In this document: one piece after another, positions 26,160-39,072 of the stretch
Layout: each line of letters opens with the position of its first letter
Position numbering within the stretch: position 1 is the stretch's first letter
Source: Neocallimastix lanati (nom. inval.)
Taxonomy: Eukaryota; Neocallimastigomycota; Neocallimastigomycetes; Neocallimastigales; Neocallimastigaceae
Assembly: GCA_016946835.1 (NCBI GenBank)
Contig: JACVTC010000150.1
Coordinates: 197,501 to 261,500, forward strand
Length of the DNA: 64,000 bases
Direction of reading: 5' to 3'
Notes under the pieces: generated by a model
Seen by the model: only the letters and a program-made list of their open reading frames with translations
Databases searched by the model: none
Told to the model about the DNA's origin: nothing
Translations under genes and position numbers: made by a program

Positions 26160-28490
26160 TTTATTTTTTTTTTATGTTTATTATTAATAATTAAAATAAT
26201 ATAATAATTTAACTTCAATTAATATTGTATCTATAATATGAAAATTTAATTTTTATAATATATTATAAATATATTTAATAAATTATATATAATTATTAAA
26301 AAACTATATATTATTTATATTATTTATATATAATAAATTTTTTTTTGTTTTTTGTTTCATAAAATTAGGTTAGAATTTGAAATATTTAATTTAATTATAA
26401 ATAACAAGGTTATTAAAAATAAAAAATATATATATATAAATATTAAATGACCTTTTCAATGATTTTAAATTTGTCTTTCAAATTTGAATTATAAATTTAT
26501 ATAATATTTAAAAATAATTGTTTTTATAATAATAAATAAATATTTAAAATTTTATTATTTATTAATAATTAAAGATTATTCCATTCCTTTTTTAAAATAT
26601 AAAATTATACTTTATTATTATTTTAATTTAAAATTTAATTATTTTCATCTTTTATTAAACTTTATATTTATTATAATTTAAAAATAATAATTAATATTTA
26701 TTTTAATTATATATATATTTTTTTATTTTAAAAACTTTATTAGCTTCATTAAATTTAAACTATATATATATATTTTTATCTATGTTATCAAATGTAAAAT
26801 AAAACATAGAATTAATGATATATTAGTATAAAAAAAATTTATTATATAGAATATATTATTTTTGAAATACAGAAATATTATAAAAAAATAATAATAAAAT
26901 AATAAAACCTTTAGTTTATAATTTAATATAAAACTATTCCTGTAAAATTTACTTTAAAGTATTTTAATATAAAAGAATAAAGGATGTTACATTTAATAGA
27001 AATAATCATATCGTATTTAACAAAATATAAAAAATGGTTATTACTAAAATGTATTACTACTTAATAATATATTCAATAATAATTTTATTATTGAATATAT
27101 TATTAAATAGTAATAAATTGTACATATATTATTAAATAGTAATCAATTATACATATATTTTTAAATAGTAATAAATTGTATATATATTATTAAATATATT
27201 ATCAAATTATAATACATATATTATATATATTATTGATTATATTATTATATTATCAAATCGTAGCTTTTAAATTTTTGAATAAAAATATTTATATATTATT
27301 AAATATATTAAAAAGTAATAATTTTAATAATTATATTAAAAATTTTAAAAAAAATTTCTTTTTTAATAATATAAACATCATATTTTAAGTTAATTTCTAT
27401 TAATTGTATAATTTGAATTTAAATTAAAAATATTACATGGTAATGTTGACAATTGAAAAAAAAAAGAAATTTTTATCATTAAATTTTATATATATAAATT
27501 CCGATGTAATAAACCAGATTTTATAATATATTTTAACACTTTTAGATATAATATAATGTATTTAAACATTTTTAGATAAAATAGATTTTATAAATATATT
27601 TAAACATTTTTAGATAAAATAGATTTTATAAATATATTTAAACATTTTGGATATAATATGTTTTATAATATATTTAAACATTTTGGATTATTGTTTTTGG
27701 TTTATAAAATAATAAAATATTAATTTTATAATATAATAAAGTAAAAAAAAAAAAAAAAAAAAAAAACTTATGATGATGTTATATTATTAGTAATAAAAAA
27801 GAAAAAAAAGTTAAGTTTAAATTTACATATACGTTTTTTTTTTTTTTTTTTTTTTTTTAGACTATCCCTTGTAAGTCTTGAATATATTAATAAATAAATA
27901 AAAATTCTCAGAAAATGGCAAATTAAATATATTTGTAAATCATCAATTTTTTTGAAATGTATCACACTTTAAATATTTTTAATAATTATTTTTTCAAAAA
28001 AATTATATGTGCCATTTTATTTTAATGTTATAAATATTATATTCAGACATAAAAATTTAATAAAAATAATATAAGCCACGTTCCTAAATGAAAATTTATG
28101 TAAAATATATAAAGCCACATTCCGAAATGAACTACCAATGATGTAATCATATGAGAAAGTCTTAAAAAAAAAAAAAAAAAAAAAAATTACATACTCATGA
28201 AATATGAAATTTATAAAAAATAGTAATTATATTTTATTTAATTAATGAGAAAAATAAAAAGAATAACTATATTGAAATCATTTTATTGAATTAACATTTA
28301 TAATAATTTTAATTTTAATTTTTTTTTTATAATTATTTATTTATTTTTTTTTTTTAAAAAAAAAAAAAAGAGGAATAAGCATTTATTTAACAATATTTAA
28401 CATAAATTATATGAAAATTATAAATAAAACAAATATAAAAAATACATGAAAATTATATTAATATTAGAAAATACAATTATAGATAAGAGA
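26160..28490. other. AT-rich intergenic region with short repeats
   Basis: No gene seen. It contains a perfect 22-bp inverted repeat (27061-27106), about three ~31-bp copies of TTATTAAATAGTAATAAATTG type (27100-27190), about five ~38-bp units with AACATTTTTAGATAAAATAG (27530-27690), a pair of A/T homopolymers (27742-27767 and 27836-27859), and an imperfect duplicated GCCACGTTCC/GCCACATTCC segment (28075-28130). Confidence 0.6.
27061..27106. repeat. Perfect 22-bp inverted repeat
   Basis: The arm TTAATAATATATTCAATAAT(AA) is repeated exactly in inverse with a 2-nt spacer. It could extrude as a cruciform. Pure A/T except for one C/G pair per arm. Confidence 0.85.
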
Positions 28491-28559
28491 ACAAAATGAC
28501 CTCAGATTCCAAACTAAAACAAATCTTTTATTTTTACCCTCCTATATATCCTTATTATC

Positions 28560-29506
28560 ATATGAAATATCTTTATATAAGGAATTCTATTTACTTCTTC
28601 ATATTGATTATTATGATATTCATAATCATCTTTACTTTAATAACAATATTCACTAGTATCTGAATGCTCTTTATATCTCACTTAATTTATCAGTCGATCC
28701 TGTAGTATTAGATATATCATGTGTATCATCTTCCATTACTCCATGAATAATTACTTCTGAATATTTGGTAATAAAAGTAAATCCTATTATCTGAAGATTC
28801 ACTTGTAGAATTGAAATGAGCTAATGTAACTGCTACTTCTAAAGAACTTGTATCTGTATTAGAGTGGGAATATGTAATAGTATTATCATCTGTTATAGTA
28901 GATGCTACTTCAATGGTATTAGAAATTTTATCTATTAAAGTATCAGTATTACTTTCAATATTACCTATAGTGTGTGTTTAAATTCCAGCTGGATTTACAC
29001 TAGCTAATGGAATACATTTTTTTTGATTATTTTTTAATTTGTCAAAAATTTTACAAATATAAGTCATTGTTCTATTTTTAAAATCACTAATCGAATAATT
29101 ACATTGTAAATATGGATCATCAATAAAGGTATTTTCATCAATATATTCATTTATTATCCCTATTTTCATTATTATTCTTATTTTCATTGTTATCCTTATT
29201 ATCATTATAATCTTCAAGTCTTCTTTTTCGTAATTTATTTTGAATATTGGAGATACTTTAATACATACCAATACTATTAACCATTATACTATTATTGTAC
29301 CAAGAAACACCATACCAAGTGGGTCCTAATACTTTTGCATATTCTTCAATTGTCTTAGCGTAGACAATATTGCCTTCATTATCAAAATACCCGGGATCAT
29401 AAATATTATAAACCCTATTATAATTGTACTGACAAAATACTCTTGATTCTTTTGCTAAAGCACAATTAGCAAGGAATATACAAATTATAAAGATTAAAAG
29501 TTTCAT
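28560..29506 (-). pseudogene. Decayed gene for a small secreted protein, family unknown
   Basis: ATG at 29506 opens a frame whose first residues, MKLLIFIICIFLANCALA, form a clear signal peptide. About 80 residues follow, including NRVYNIYDPGYFDNEG and GPTWYGVSWYNNSI, to a stop near 29258. Coding-like sequence continues in other frames: a D-N-K-N-E-N rich stretch (29160-29220), then EYIDENTFIDDPYLQCNYSI to LASVNPAG, a TAA, then in the same frame GNIESNTDTLIDKISN, then a shift into GFTFITKYSEVIIHG. At least two frameshifts and one nonsense codon are needed, so I call it a pseudogene. An unrecognised intron could explain one break. Function unknown. Confidence 0.55.
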
Positions 29507-29784
29507 AATACTATTTTATTATAATATTTATTTATTATAGATTAAAAAAAAAAAAAAAGTAATAAAAAATTATTTTATAAAAATAATATAGTTATAGTTA
29601 ATATTATTATTATTATTTAAATAAAATATGAATTTCTTTTATTAAAATTAGAGTAAGAAATTAGAGTAAGCGACTTGGTCAATAAATTATATAAAAATTT
29701 TAAAATATATTTTAACCTTGATTTATTGTAAGATTTATTATTTTAAAAAAAAAAAAAAATAAATAAATAGATAAATAATTAATT

Positions 29785-31249
29785 TTTTTATCCATAATAT
29801 ATTTCAAAACTCTTATTAAATTTAGCATTCGATGTTGATGAAATTGTATAATAAAATAGGTTGTGATAATCTTCCATCCATTCTTCCATGTCTTCAAAAA
29901 CTTCAATGTCTCTTTATGTACGTTCAAAACGTAATTTGTTTTCTTTAAAATTATAGCTTAATGGAATATAATTATTTAATAATTCGGTTAAAGTATTTAT
30001 AACGAATTTAGATTTATTGTTATAAATTAGAGATCCAATAATACAGCATCATATAATTATCGTATAAAAATAATTATGTTCCATTGTCGTGTCATTTTTC
30101 ACTTTTATAAAGTATATATTCAGGATCTTTTAAAACTTTAGATAATTCATCATCATTTAAATACCTGTCTCTAAATATCAAACTAAATTCAACTATTTCA
30201 TTATATGAATAATTATATCTCTCATTATATTTTAAATGATATTTTTTAATTCAAAATTAATATTAAATATATCTTTATTTCCAAACCATAAATCTTTACC
30301 TTTAATATAACTATTTTCCGAGCAATTATCCTTCAACTTATTTTTATTTAAATGATATTCTTTATAATTAGTAACGGTGAAGTTTTTTATATCTTTAGTA
30401 ATTTTATATTCATATAAAAGGCTTCATTTGATTTTGAAAAAATATTAATATAACCTTGGTTATTAATATTTCTCAGCTCGGAATCTCCGCAAATATTATT
30501 AATACAATTCTCTATATTTTTATCATCGTGTTTGAAATATAAAATATTAGGTTTATAAATTTTAGAAGAAATTTTTTTTAATAAATTTAAAGGATAAATT
30601 GGGTATGAACGCAAAGGGGCGTAACATTAATGGTATTTAATATTATTACAAAGATTTATTATTATATATTCTAAAACTTTAATATCTTTATCAAATTTAA
30701 TTTTCATATGAGATGAAACATAATAATTACCAATGTATTTACTAATATTACTTAAATTTATATTTTCTTTTAAATAATATGTAATATAAAAAGTAATAAA
30801 TAAAAAATACTAAAATATATTGTATCACTTTTAAAAAAATCAAAAATTTTATAAGAAATATAATTATATTTTAATAAACAATATAATGAAATATGTGAAT
30901 GTTCTTTTGGAAGTGTCAAAATATAAGAATTATTATTATCATTAACTAACTTTTTTATAATATATTCATTTAATATTATTAACTGTCTATATTCATTTTT
31001 ATTATATGTATTATTTTTACCTTCATATTTTTCAAATTTTTCAATTAATCGATCATATTGTCTATCATTATATATTTTAAAATATTGCTTATTCATTAAG
31101 CTTATATCTACTACATACTCATGATATTTTATTTTTTTATATAAATATATTCCCTTTAAAGAAAGATTATATAATATTTCAAGGTTACATGTTTTACTCT
31201 TTAATTCTTTAAAAAATAATTCAGTATTGTTTTCTTTTTCTATATTCAT
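29785..31249 (-). pseudogene. Broken hypothetical gene, family unknown
   Basis: ATG at 31249 starts an open frame of about 159 codons (MNIEKENNTELFFKELKSKT..., with PKEHSHISLYCLLKYNYISY). At a T-rich run near 30800-30840 the plausible reading shifts to a frame giving YLKENINLSNISKYIGNYYV to 30630. Further pieces are SYPIYPLNLLKKISSKIYKP (30390-30610) and, after a stop-rich gap, NKSKFVINTLTELLNNYIPL and FEDMEEWMEDYHNLFYYTIS (29790-30040). I do not recognise the family; the helical, Leu/Ile/Tyr-rich style fits an intracellular repeat protein. Several stops and frameshifts, unless introns are involved. Confidence 0.45.
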
Positions 31250-31689
31250 TGTTTTTATATAACTTTAGAATTACTATTATTTAAATATTTCATTTGAAAC
31301 ATATATATATACATATATATATTTTATCTAAAATTAAAAATTTTAAATGACAAATTATTAGTAAAAAGAAATTTCAAAAAAATATATTAAAATATATAAA
31401 AATATAAAATGTTTTATAAATAATGAAATTATTTTACATTATATTTTTTTATTATATGCTTAATAATTGTGACTCATTATCTTTTTTACTTAATGTTTAT
31501 TTAAAATATTTTTAATAAATCTCATTTTATTAATTTAATTAAAGTCATTTATTATATTTATACAAATATATTAGAAGGATAAATTGTGAAGCAATGTGGA
31601 TATTAGTGATAAGCCACATTTACATCTATAATAATATAAAATATTTTTTTTTTTTTTTTTTTTTTTTAATTTTTAAAAATAAATCAAAG

Positions 31690-31731
<42 letters not shown>

Positions 31732-31790
31732 ATGAAAATATTAAATTTATTTTTTATTATTGTTTATTTCAATCGGAGTCTATTGTAGCT
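31250..31790. other. AT-rich spacer with facing T and A homopolymers
   Basis: No gene. A run of about 24 T (31644-31667) faces a run of about 40 A (31690-31729) across about 22 nt. Together they could form a hairpin in transcripts or single strands, and they are an assembly-error hotspot. Confidence 0.6.
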
Positions 31791-31794
31791 TTAA

Positions 31795-32704
31795 AAATCA
31801 TACTACTTCAAATATTCTAAATCAATTAATTGCCTCTATTGATGAATTATGTACTGTCCAACTTAATAGATGTGTTAGTATTCAGTATTCCCATCATTGT
31901 AGCTATAGGGTTAGATGAATTAAATAATTATATTAAAGTAACAATTTATAATATTATTCCTGAATTATGAAGACTTAGAAATATAGAAGCCAATAAATTT
32001 TTTAGGGATGAATTATTTCCTATTACTAAATATGTAATTGAAGAATTAGGAATAAATATGTTTGAAAAAAACAATTATAAGAAGCTAAAAATAAGAAAAA
32101 AGTTAAAAGTAAGAAAGAAACTTAACATTTTAATATTCAAAATGTCAATTGGGATTCTTTTGGATTTCTCGAATTAGGTGTGGTTTTAAATTTGACATTA
32201 GTATTTCTAATAAAAGAAAAATTGTCTCAGAAGATTTCCCTAAATGTTGCCCTTTTTGTGGTGTTAGTGTAAATAGTTTTTCTCACTGGATCTTTCCCTG
32301 TAGAGAATTGGAAAGTTACAGAAATAAATATCTACCTTTTCTAGATGATCTCTTTTTGAAGTTTGCAATGATAATTGAACAAAAATCCTTAGATGTTTCT
32401 TTAGATTCAGAAAAGAATTATGATAATAATATTTATTACCTTATATTGAGTGGTGGGAGTTCAATATATGAAAAAATTAAACTTAATGATGGGGAACAAA
32501 GACAATTAATTGACAATATTTTCAAAAAAAGTTCAACTTCGTCGACTATTCCGTATTTTGTGGGGATTGCGGAGTTTCTGACAAACGTAATACCAATAAT
32601 TTGTTGATCATTTAGATTGATGATGAAATTGTATTCCGTTTAATCTACCGTTGCCGAGAGCGTCGACATCGAAATGATAAGGCATGGATTTTCACCTCCC
32701 GGTG
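31795..32704 (+). pseudogene. LINE (non-LTR retrotransposon) 3' fragment with zinc-binding C-terminus
   Basis: The clearest part (about 32150-32604) reads GFFWISRIRCGFKFDIS..., then CCPFCGVSVNSFSHWIFPC. This is the C-x2-C...H-x4-C motif that typically ends LINE reverse-transcriptase ORFs. Upstream, frames with stops give NIEANKFFRDELFPITKYVI (about 31975-32050). A short terminal frame, IVFRLIYRCRERRHRNDKAW to IFTSR then TGA at 32702-32704, looks like the tail of the same ORF. The reverse transcriptase and endonuclease are missing, so it is a 5'-truncated, decayed copy. Confidence 0.6.
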
Positions 32705-33174
32705 AAAGAACTGATACAGATTCGTTAGATAACACTAATACTGAAATAATAGAATTCCAGGATGAAGTTGTTTTTGCTGCTCAGAGAAAAGGGAAACAAA
32801 ATAAAGAAAAATATAAGGGGCCTTATAAAGAAACACAAAGGCTTCATCTCAAAGATAATCCAGTTCCTATTCACACTCCAGCCATGAAACAAATAAATAA
32901 TAATAATGATAATTATAATGATAGTAATAATAATGAGGAACTAAATAATAATAAAATAATTGAAGGTGAATATCTTTCTTCTACAAAAAAGGTTAATTTT
33001 AGAGAAAATCCAGATATTATTGAAATTAATAATAATGGAAATATTCGAGATGAAGATAATATGAATTTAGAGGATGATCCAAATAATTTAAATTATAATA
33101 ATAATAATAATCATAATATTAATATTGATGATTATAATAATAATATTAACAATAATGACAATTCTAATAATATC

Positions 33175-33220
<46 letters not shown>

Positions 33221-36200
33221 TTAATGATAATATTAATACTAATAATGATAGTAATAATAACACAGAAAAATTGGAACATTTGGATATATCATATATAAAC
33301 CAACCAAATATTTTAAACGCAAAAAAAATTAACAAATTAAATAGAATTAAAGAGATAATATCCAATACTACAAACGAAAATGAAAATGGAGGTAATACTA
33401 AGACGTCAAAATTAGAGAAACATATTAAAATGATCAATTTGGTCGATAATTATGATATAAATGACCTGGTTAAAGATGTTGCCAATATAGAAGTCAAACT
33501 TAAATTGGCACACTTATTGGACTTATGTCCTAAATTTCGTACCGGGTTTAACAAAGAACAAAAATTAATTAAAAGTACCAGTAAAGAATTTTTAATAAAT
33601 GCTTTATCATTGTTAAGCGACTATAAAGTTATAAAAGTAAATGGTACTATTGAAGGATCCTACGCAGAAATATTCTTAGATTCTTGTGCAAGTGTTAATT
33701 TAATTACTGCTGCTGCATTCGAGAAGTATAAAATAAATAAAACGGCCGTTGGAACTATTTCGGAAAGAATATTCCAGGCTTATTCTAATAATTATATTTC
33801 TTCGGATGTATACGAATTAGAAATTGAAATAGGCGGCTATACTTTCAAAGACTATTTCAGAAAAATAGAAAAAGATGATATTTTCGACGTGTTAATTGGT
33901 ATTAACACGCTTAAGAAAAATAGATTTGTGCTAGATTTAGTTGATGATACTTTATTACGTAAAAATGATAATGGAGATTTTATTGAACTTTCTAATTTAA
34001 TGTATAATGTAAATTTTTCTAATGTTAATGATTTAAATGTTAATAAAAATGATTCTGAAAATTATGTTACGCGTTGTGATGGTATTATCAATTATTGTGC
34101 GTGTTCAAATTTTTTGTGTAATGATACTTCTAATATAAATATTAGTGATTTTGATAATTTAATATTATCTAATGATGAAGTTCTTAATAATAATGATTTA
34201 TTTTCTATTGATAATAATGTGTTATTTCTTAATAATGATTCAAAAATTTGTCCCGCTATTCTTTTAATAACTTCTGATGATAATTCATCTTTTGTTGATT
34301 TAAAATCTCTGCAAAATGATAAGAAAATTTCGCTTGTACACGACATATTATCTGAAGTACCTTCTTCTATTAGAGATTCAATTAAAATTTTATTTTTATC
34401 ATACACGGATATTTTAGCTGTTAAAACAGATGATTTAGGTAATTCTAAATTATTTCCTCATAGAATTAATTTAGTTCCTGGTACTCACCCTGTTAAACAG
34501 AGAGCATATAGACTCTCTAAAGTACAAGCAGATGCTCTAAAAAAAGAAATAATTAAACTCATTAACAATAAATTAATTGTTCCTTCAAATTCTCCTTGGT
34601 CTTTACCAGTTGTTCTTGTGTTAAAAAAAAATGGTCAAGTAAGAATGTGCGTTGATTATAGAGTAGTAAATAACTGTACGAAGAAAGATGCCTATGCCCT
34701 TCCTATTATCGATGATATTCTTTATTATGTAGGAAACACCGCAGTTCTTTCAACAATTGATTTATTTTCAGGATACCATCAAATTCCTATGCATCCTGAT
34801 GATAGAGATATTACGTGTTTTACTACTATTTATGGTAATTTTAATTTTCAAGTTATGCCTTTTGGGTTGTGTAATGCTCCCGCAACTTTTCAAAGGGAGA
34901 TGAACCGAATATTCTTCGACTTGATTGGTGTTTGTGTCTTTGTCTATATCGATGATCTTGTTGTGTATTCTCCCTCAATGGATCAGCATATTAAAGATCT
35001 TGAAAAGGTTTTCAAAATTCTACATAATAATGGATTAAAAATTAATTTAGAGAAATGTCATTTTTTTAAAGAAGAAGTAGAATTATTAGGACACAAATTA
35101 TCTACTAAAGGAATTAGTCCTATTGATTCAAAAGTGAATGTTATTATGAATTGGTTACCTCCTAAAAATATTAAGCAACTACGTTCTTTTTTAGGTGCTA
35201 TTGGCTATTATAGGAAATTCATTTATAATTTTGCTCAAATTGCTAAACCATTATATGAACTTACAAAAAAAAATGTTCCTTTTGTATGGACTGATACTAC
35301 TAATAAGGCTTTTGTTGAATTAAAAAATAAAATAATTTCTGCACCTATTTTATCACCTCCTGTTTTTGAAAAACCATTTATTATTCGTACGGACGCCTCT
35401 AAATATGGTATTGGTGGAGTTCTTATTCAGTTAGATGAGAATAATGATGAAAAGCCTATTTATTTTGAAAGTCGTACTTTAGTAAATGCAGAATTAAACT
35501 ATAGTATTACGGATTTGGAAGGATTAGCTGCTTACTATTGTGTTATGAAATTTAGACCATTTTTAACAGGTAATAATTTTGAAACTATTTTGTACACTGA
35601 TCATAAACCCTTAGTTTATATTTTCAATAGTAAAGAACCTACTTCTAGCCGTCATATTAAATGGATTACGGAATTCAGTATTTTAAAAGTTAAAGTTTTA
35701 TATGAAGAGGGGAGGAGAAATGTAATTGCAGATGCACTTTCAAGATTAAATTCTGGTGAAGATATACAAAATAAGAATGTAGAAGAAAATAAAAATATTA
35801 TTTTGGAAAACAATTTTAATAAAGATAATAATTCAATTAAAAATATTATTTTAAAAGAGAATATAAGAAATAATAATTCTAATGAAATTAATAAATCAAG
35901 AAATAAAATCAGTAGGGAAAATACTAATGACAATTTATTTATAAAAATAGACAATAAAAATACTATTAAAAATAGCAATTTATCTAAAAAAATAAAAATA
36001 AATAATATCACAATCAATCATAAATTATATGAGAATGAAAACAATAATAATTATAATAAAAATAATATCTCTGATAAAAAAATAGAAATTAATGGGTTTA
36101 ATAAAAATAATAACTTTAATACTAATAATAATTATATTAAAAATAACAATTATAATAAAAACAATAATCATAATGAAAATAGCAATTGTAATAAAAATAG

Positions 36201-36885
36201 CAATTATGATAAAGGCAATAATCCTAATGAAAATAATTTTGTTGGAAATAATAATAGGAATAAAAATAATAATCTCAATGAAAATAATAATTATAATAAA
36301 ATTAATTACTTAGATAAAAAATTAAAAAATTGTAACATTATTCAAAATAACTATTCAAATGAAAACAAAGAAAATTATAATACAAAATATAATAATATAC
36401 ATGATGCATATAAAAATAATAATTATTTAACAAAGGAAACAAGCTTTAAAACCGAAATATTAAATAATAATGTAATTCAAAATAATGTATTATTTAGAGA
36501 TATAAAAAATGAGAGTACAACAAATGAAAATTCAAAAGAAAATGAAAATGAAAAAAATAATATTGTAAATCAAAATAATATAAGCATTAATAATAAATAC
36601 AATAAAATTTTGAATATTGATAAAAATATTAACAAAAAATCTCTTAATAAAAATGAACAAGAAGATCATAGAAGTATAACTATAGGAAAAAAGAAATATA
36701 ATAATATTTTAAAAATTGATAAAATTAATAATAATTTTACAAATAATAACTTTCAAAAGGATGATAATAATGAAATGTTAAATAATGATATAAATAAAAA
36801 TTACTCAAGAAATATTTTATCTAACAATAATGTATATCTAGATACAAATTTCGTAATAAATGTTACACCTAATAATAATGATTAC

Positions 36886-36965
<80 letters not shown>

Positions 36966-38169
36966 AATAAATAATAATGAAAATAATAATAATGATGAAA
37001 AATTTTTAAATGATTTTATTGATAATTATATAAAACAAAAATTTGTAGAAATAGATGGGATTATTTATTATAAACAAAATAATAATTTAAGAAGAGTAAT
37101 TTTTGATGAAAAAGAAAAATGGAAATTAATTAATTTAGCACATAACGTAGGACATGAAGGTTGTTATAAAACCTATCATAGATTAAAAAGAGATTACTTT
37201 TGGAAAGGAATGAATAAAGATATAAAAATATTTATAAAATGTTGTAAGAAATGTCAAATGTATAAGCCACAGCCTCAAAATAAATACCCTGAAGATATTC
37301 CAACACCACCAGGATTGCCTTTCACAAGAGTTGGTTTAGATTTAGTTGGTCCATTATATACAACTGCTAGAGGAAATAGATATATCATAGTATTAGTTGA
37401 CTACCTTACCAAATGGGTGGAAGCTGAACCATTAGAAAAAACAGAATCTGAAGATGTAATAAGATTTTTAATTAATGTGTTTTCGAGGCATGGAATACCA
37501 GAGTTATTAATTACAGATAATGGCCCACAACTTATTTCAGATAAAACTAAAGCTTTTCTCGATTTGCATGATGTATATGTACATAATGTGGCTACGTATC
37601 ATCCACCTTCTAATGGAGAAGTTGAGAATAGAAATAGAGAAATTGGAAAATATTTGCGGCTTTTAGGAAAAAATAATAAAGATTGGGATGATATTCTACC
37701 TAGTGCTTTATGGGCGCTTAGAACAGCGAAGAATGAAGTAACAAAATATAGCAGTTTTGAATTACTTTATGGTAGAAGGGATTTGCAACCTTTCGAACTT
37801 ACAATTAATGTTGATCAAAAACATGAAGATGAAACTGATGAAGAATATTATTTAAGAAAATTTATTACACATAATAAATGGATTAATGAAGCTTTTCGGA
37901 ATATAGAAACTGCTAATGAACTATGGAAAGATAGAAGAAAACAAATTAAAAGATTAAGAAGTGAATTTAAACCTGGAGATTTAGTATTAATCAGGAATTT
38001 TAATAGAAGAAAATTGGACCCTTATTTTATTGGACCATTAAAAATAGTTAAGCAACAATTTAATACTGTTACAGTTTGTGATCCAATTACTAATGAAGTT
38101 GCCGAAAGAAATATACATCTCAAAAATGTTATTCCTTATATAAGTAGTTTTGTAGAAATCACTGATTAA
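32674..38169 (+). CDS. Ty3/Gypsy-type Pol polyprotein, gag-less, with giant Asn-rich linker
   Basis: Intact 1,831-residue ORF. The first ~30 nt overlap the LINE tail in another frame, so the ATG is probably supplied by LINE-derived sequence. Domains: pol N-terminus (QRLHLKDNPVPIHTPAMK, ~70-90); poly-Asn stretches (~75-205); aspartic protease with FLDSCAS (~334-340); reverse transcriptase with VYIDDLVVYS (~756-765); RNase H (RTDASKYGIGG at ~904); a ~415-residue Asn/Lys/Ile low-complexity linker (~1025-1442) ending in a long poly-Asn run; integrase HHCC (~1489-1530), D-D-E core (LDLVGPL, TDNGPQL, VENRNREIG) and the C-terminal DPYFIGPLKIVK module. In the two complete elements this linker is only about 20-30 residues. 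No gag or 5' LTR precedes it; a PPT and LTR-like start follow. An uninterrupted frame despite the expansions suggests recent activity or selection. Confidence 0.9.
35750..37005 (+). repeat. AAT-triplet/Asn-rich low-complexity insertion in pol
   Basis: Codons are almost all AAT, AAA, ATT and GAA. A near-pure (AAT)n tract covers about 36883-36962. It lies exactly between RNase H and integrase, an inter-domain boundary that can tolerate extra length. Confidence 0.9.
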
Positions 38170-38213
38170 TATTAATATTTAAAAAATAATAATAGTTTAA
38201 AATAAATCACTAC

Positions 38214-38261
<48 letters not shown>

Positions 38262-38285
38262 ATAATAATCATATAATTATATTAC

Positions 38286-38316
<31 letters not shown>

Positions 38317-38361
38317 ATGCCTTATAAATTTTAAAATTTATTATTTCATACAAATATTCTT

Positions 38362-38403
38362 TAGACTTCAAGGGACGAAGTCTGATCTAAAGCGTGGGCG
38401 TTC
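38362..38403 (+). other. Hairpin and polypurine-tract-like segment of the gag-less element
   Basis: AGACTTC (38363-38369) and GAAGTCT (38376-38382) form a perfect 7-bp stem. After it comes AAAGCGTGGGCGTTC directly before TGATACAAGATG. The same layout (G-rich tract, then pyrimidine end, then LTR start) follows pol in the two complete elements (AGCGGGGGCATCT, TGTGGGGGCATCT). The PPT role is inferred from that parallel. Confidence 0.6.
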
Positions 38404-39010
38404 TGATACAAGATGAAAAGAAAAATAATGATATTTTAAAATTATTATTAAATTATATTAATTATATAAAGTTTGTAAAATATATATTATTATAAAATTA
38501 ATTATATAAAAATGATGAATTATATTAATTATAAATCATATAAAATAATATTATTATAGTATAAAATTTAATTATTATAATATAAACTTTTATATTAATG
38601 TTTATATAAAATATAACAATTATGATTTAATATAGAGATAATAATTATAAAAAAAAAAATATATAAAAATATTATAAAAAAAAAAAAATGTTTTTGTTAA
38701 AAAAATTATTGATATATGTTAATTAGTAATAGTTGATTTAATATAAGAAAAATGTTTTAATTAGTTAAGATAGTAGTTTAGTTATTAGTTTTAATAAAAT
38801 TAGTTGTTTAAGTAATTAATTGTAGAATATTATAATTAAATTATAATTATTAATAGTTAATTAATATGATAAAAATAAAATAAAATAAAATAAAATAAAA
38901 TAAAATAAAATAAAAATAAAATATTACAAAACAAATATCCTAAAATAAAAATTTTAAATAATTAAATAAAATAATTAATATTATTATTAGAATATATAAT
39001 TTAATACAAT
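38404..39010 (+). repeat. Candidate 3' LTR of the gag-less element
   Basis: It starts TGATACAAGATG right after the PPT-like tract, comparable to the LTR starts TGGTAAAGAACG and TAATACAGAATG of the other elements. The right end is uncertain; TTTAATACA before ATTCCCC at ~39010 is one possibility. No matching 5' copy is in the window. An (AAAAT)n stretch lies at 38875-38925. Confidence 0.4.
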
Positions 39011-39068
39011 TCCCCAGTGTAGCGCCCAAAACTATTGTAAATACGAATATTTAAAATATATCGTATCA

Positions 39069-39072
39069 AATT
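39069..39072. other. Left target-site duplication of element A (AATT)
   Basis: AATT directly precedes the LTR start TAATACAG and is repeated at 46094-46097 after the LTR end ACCA. An extra A shared with the flank would also permit a 5-bp reading. Confidence 0.7.

Noticed and set aside
33132-33437. Minus-strand Leu/Ile-rich frames within the gag-less pol
   Set aside because: They are complements of AAT-rich poly-Asn coding.
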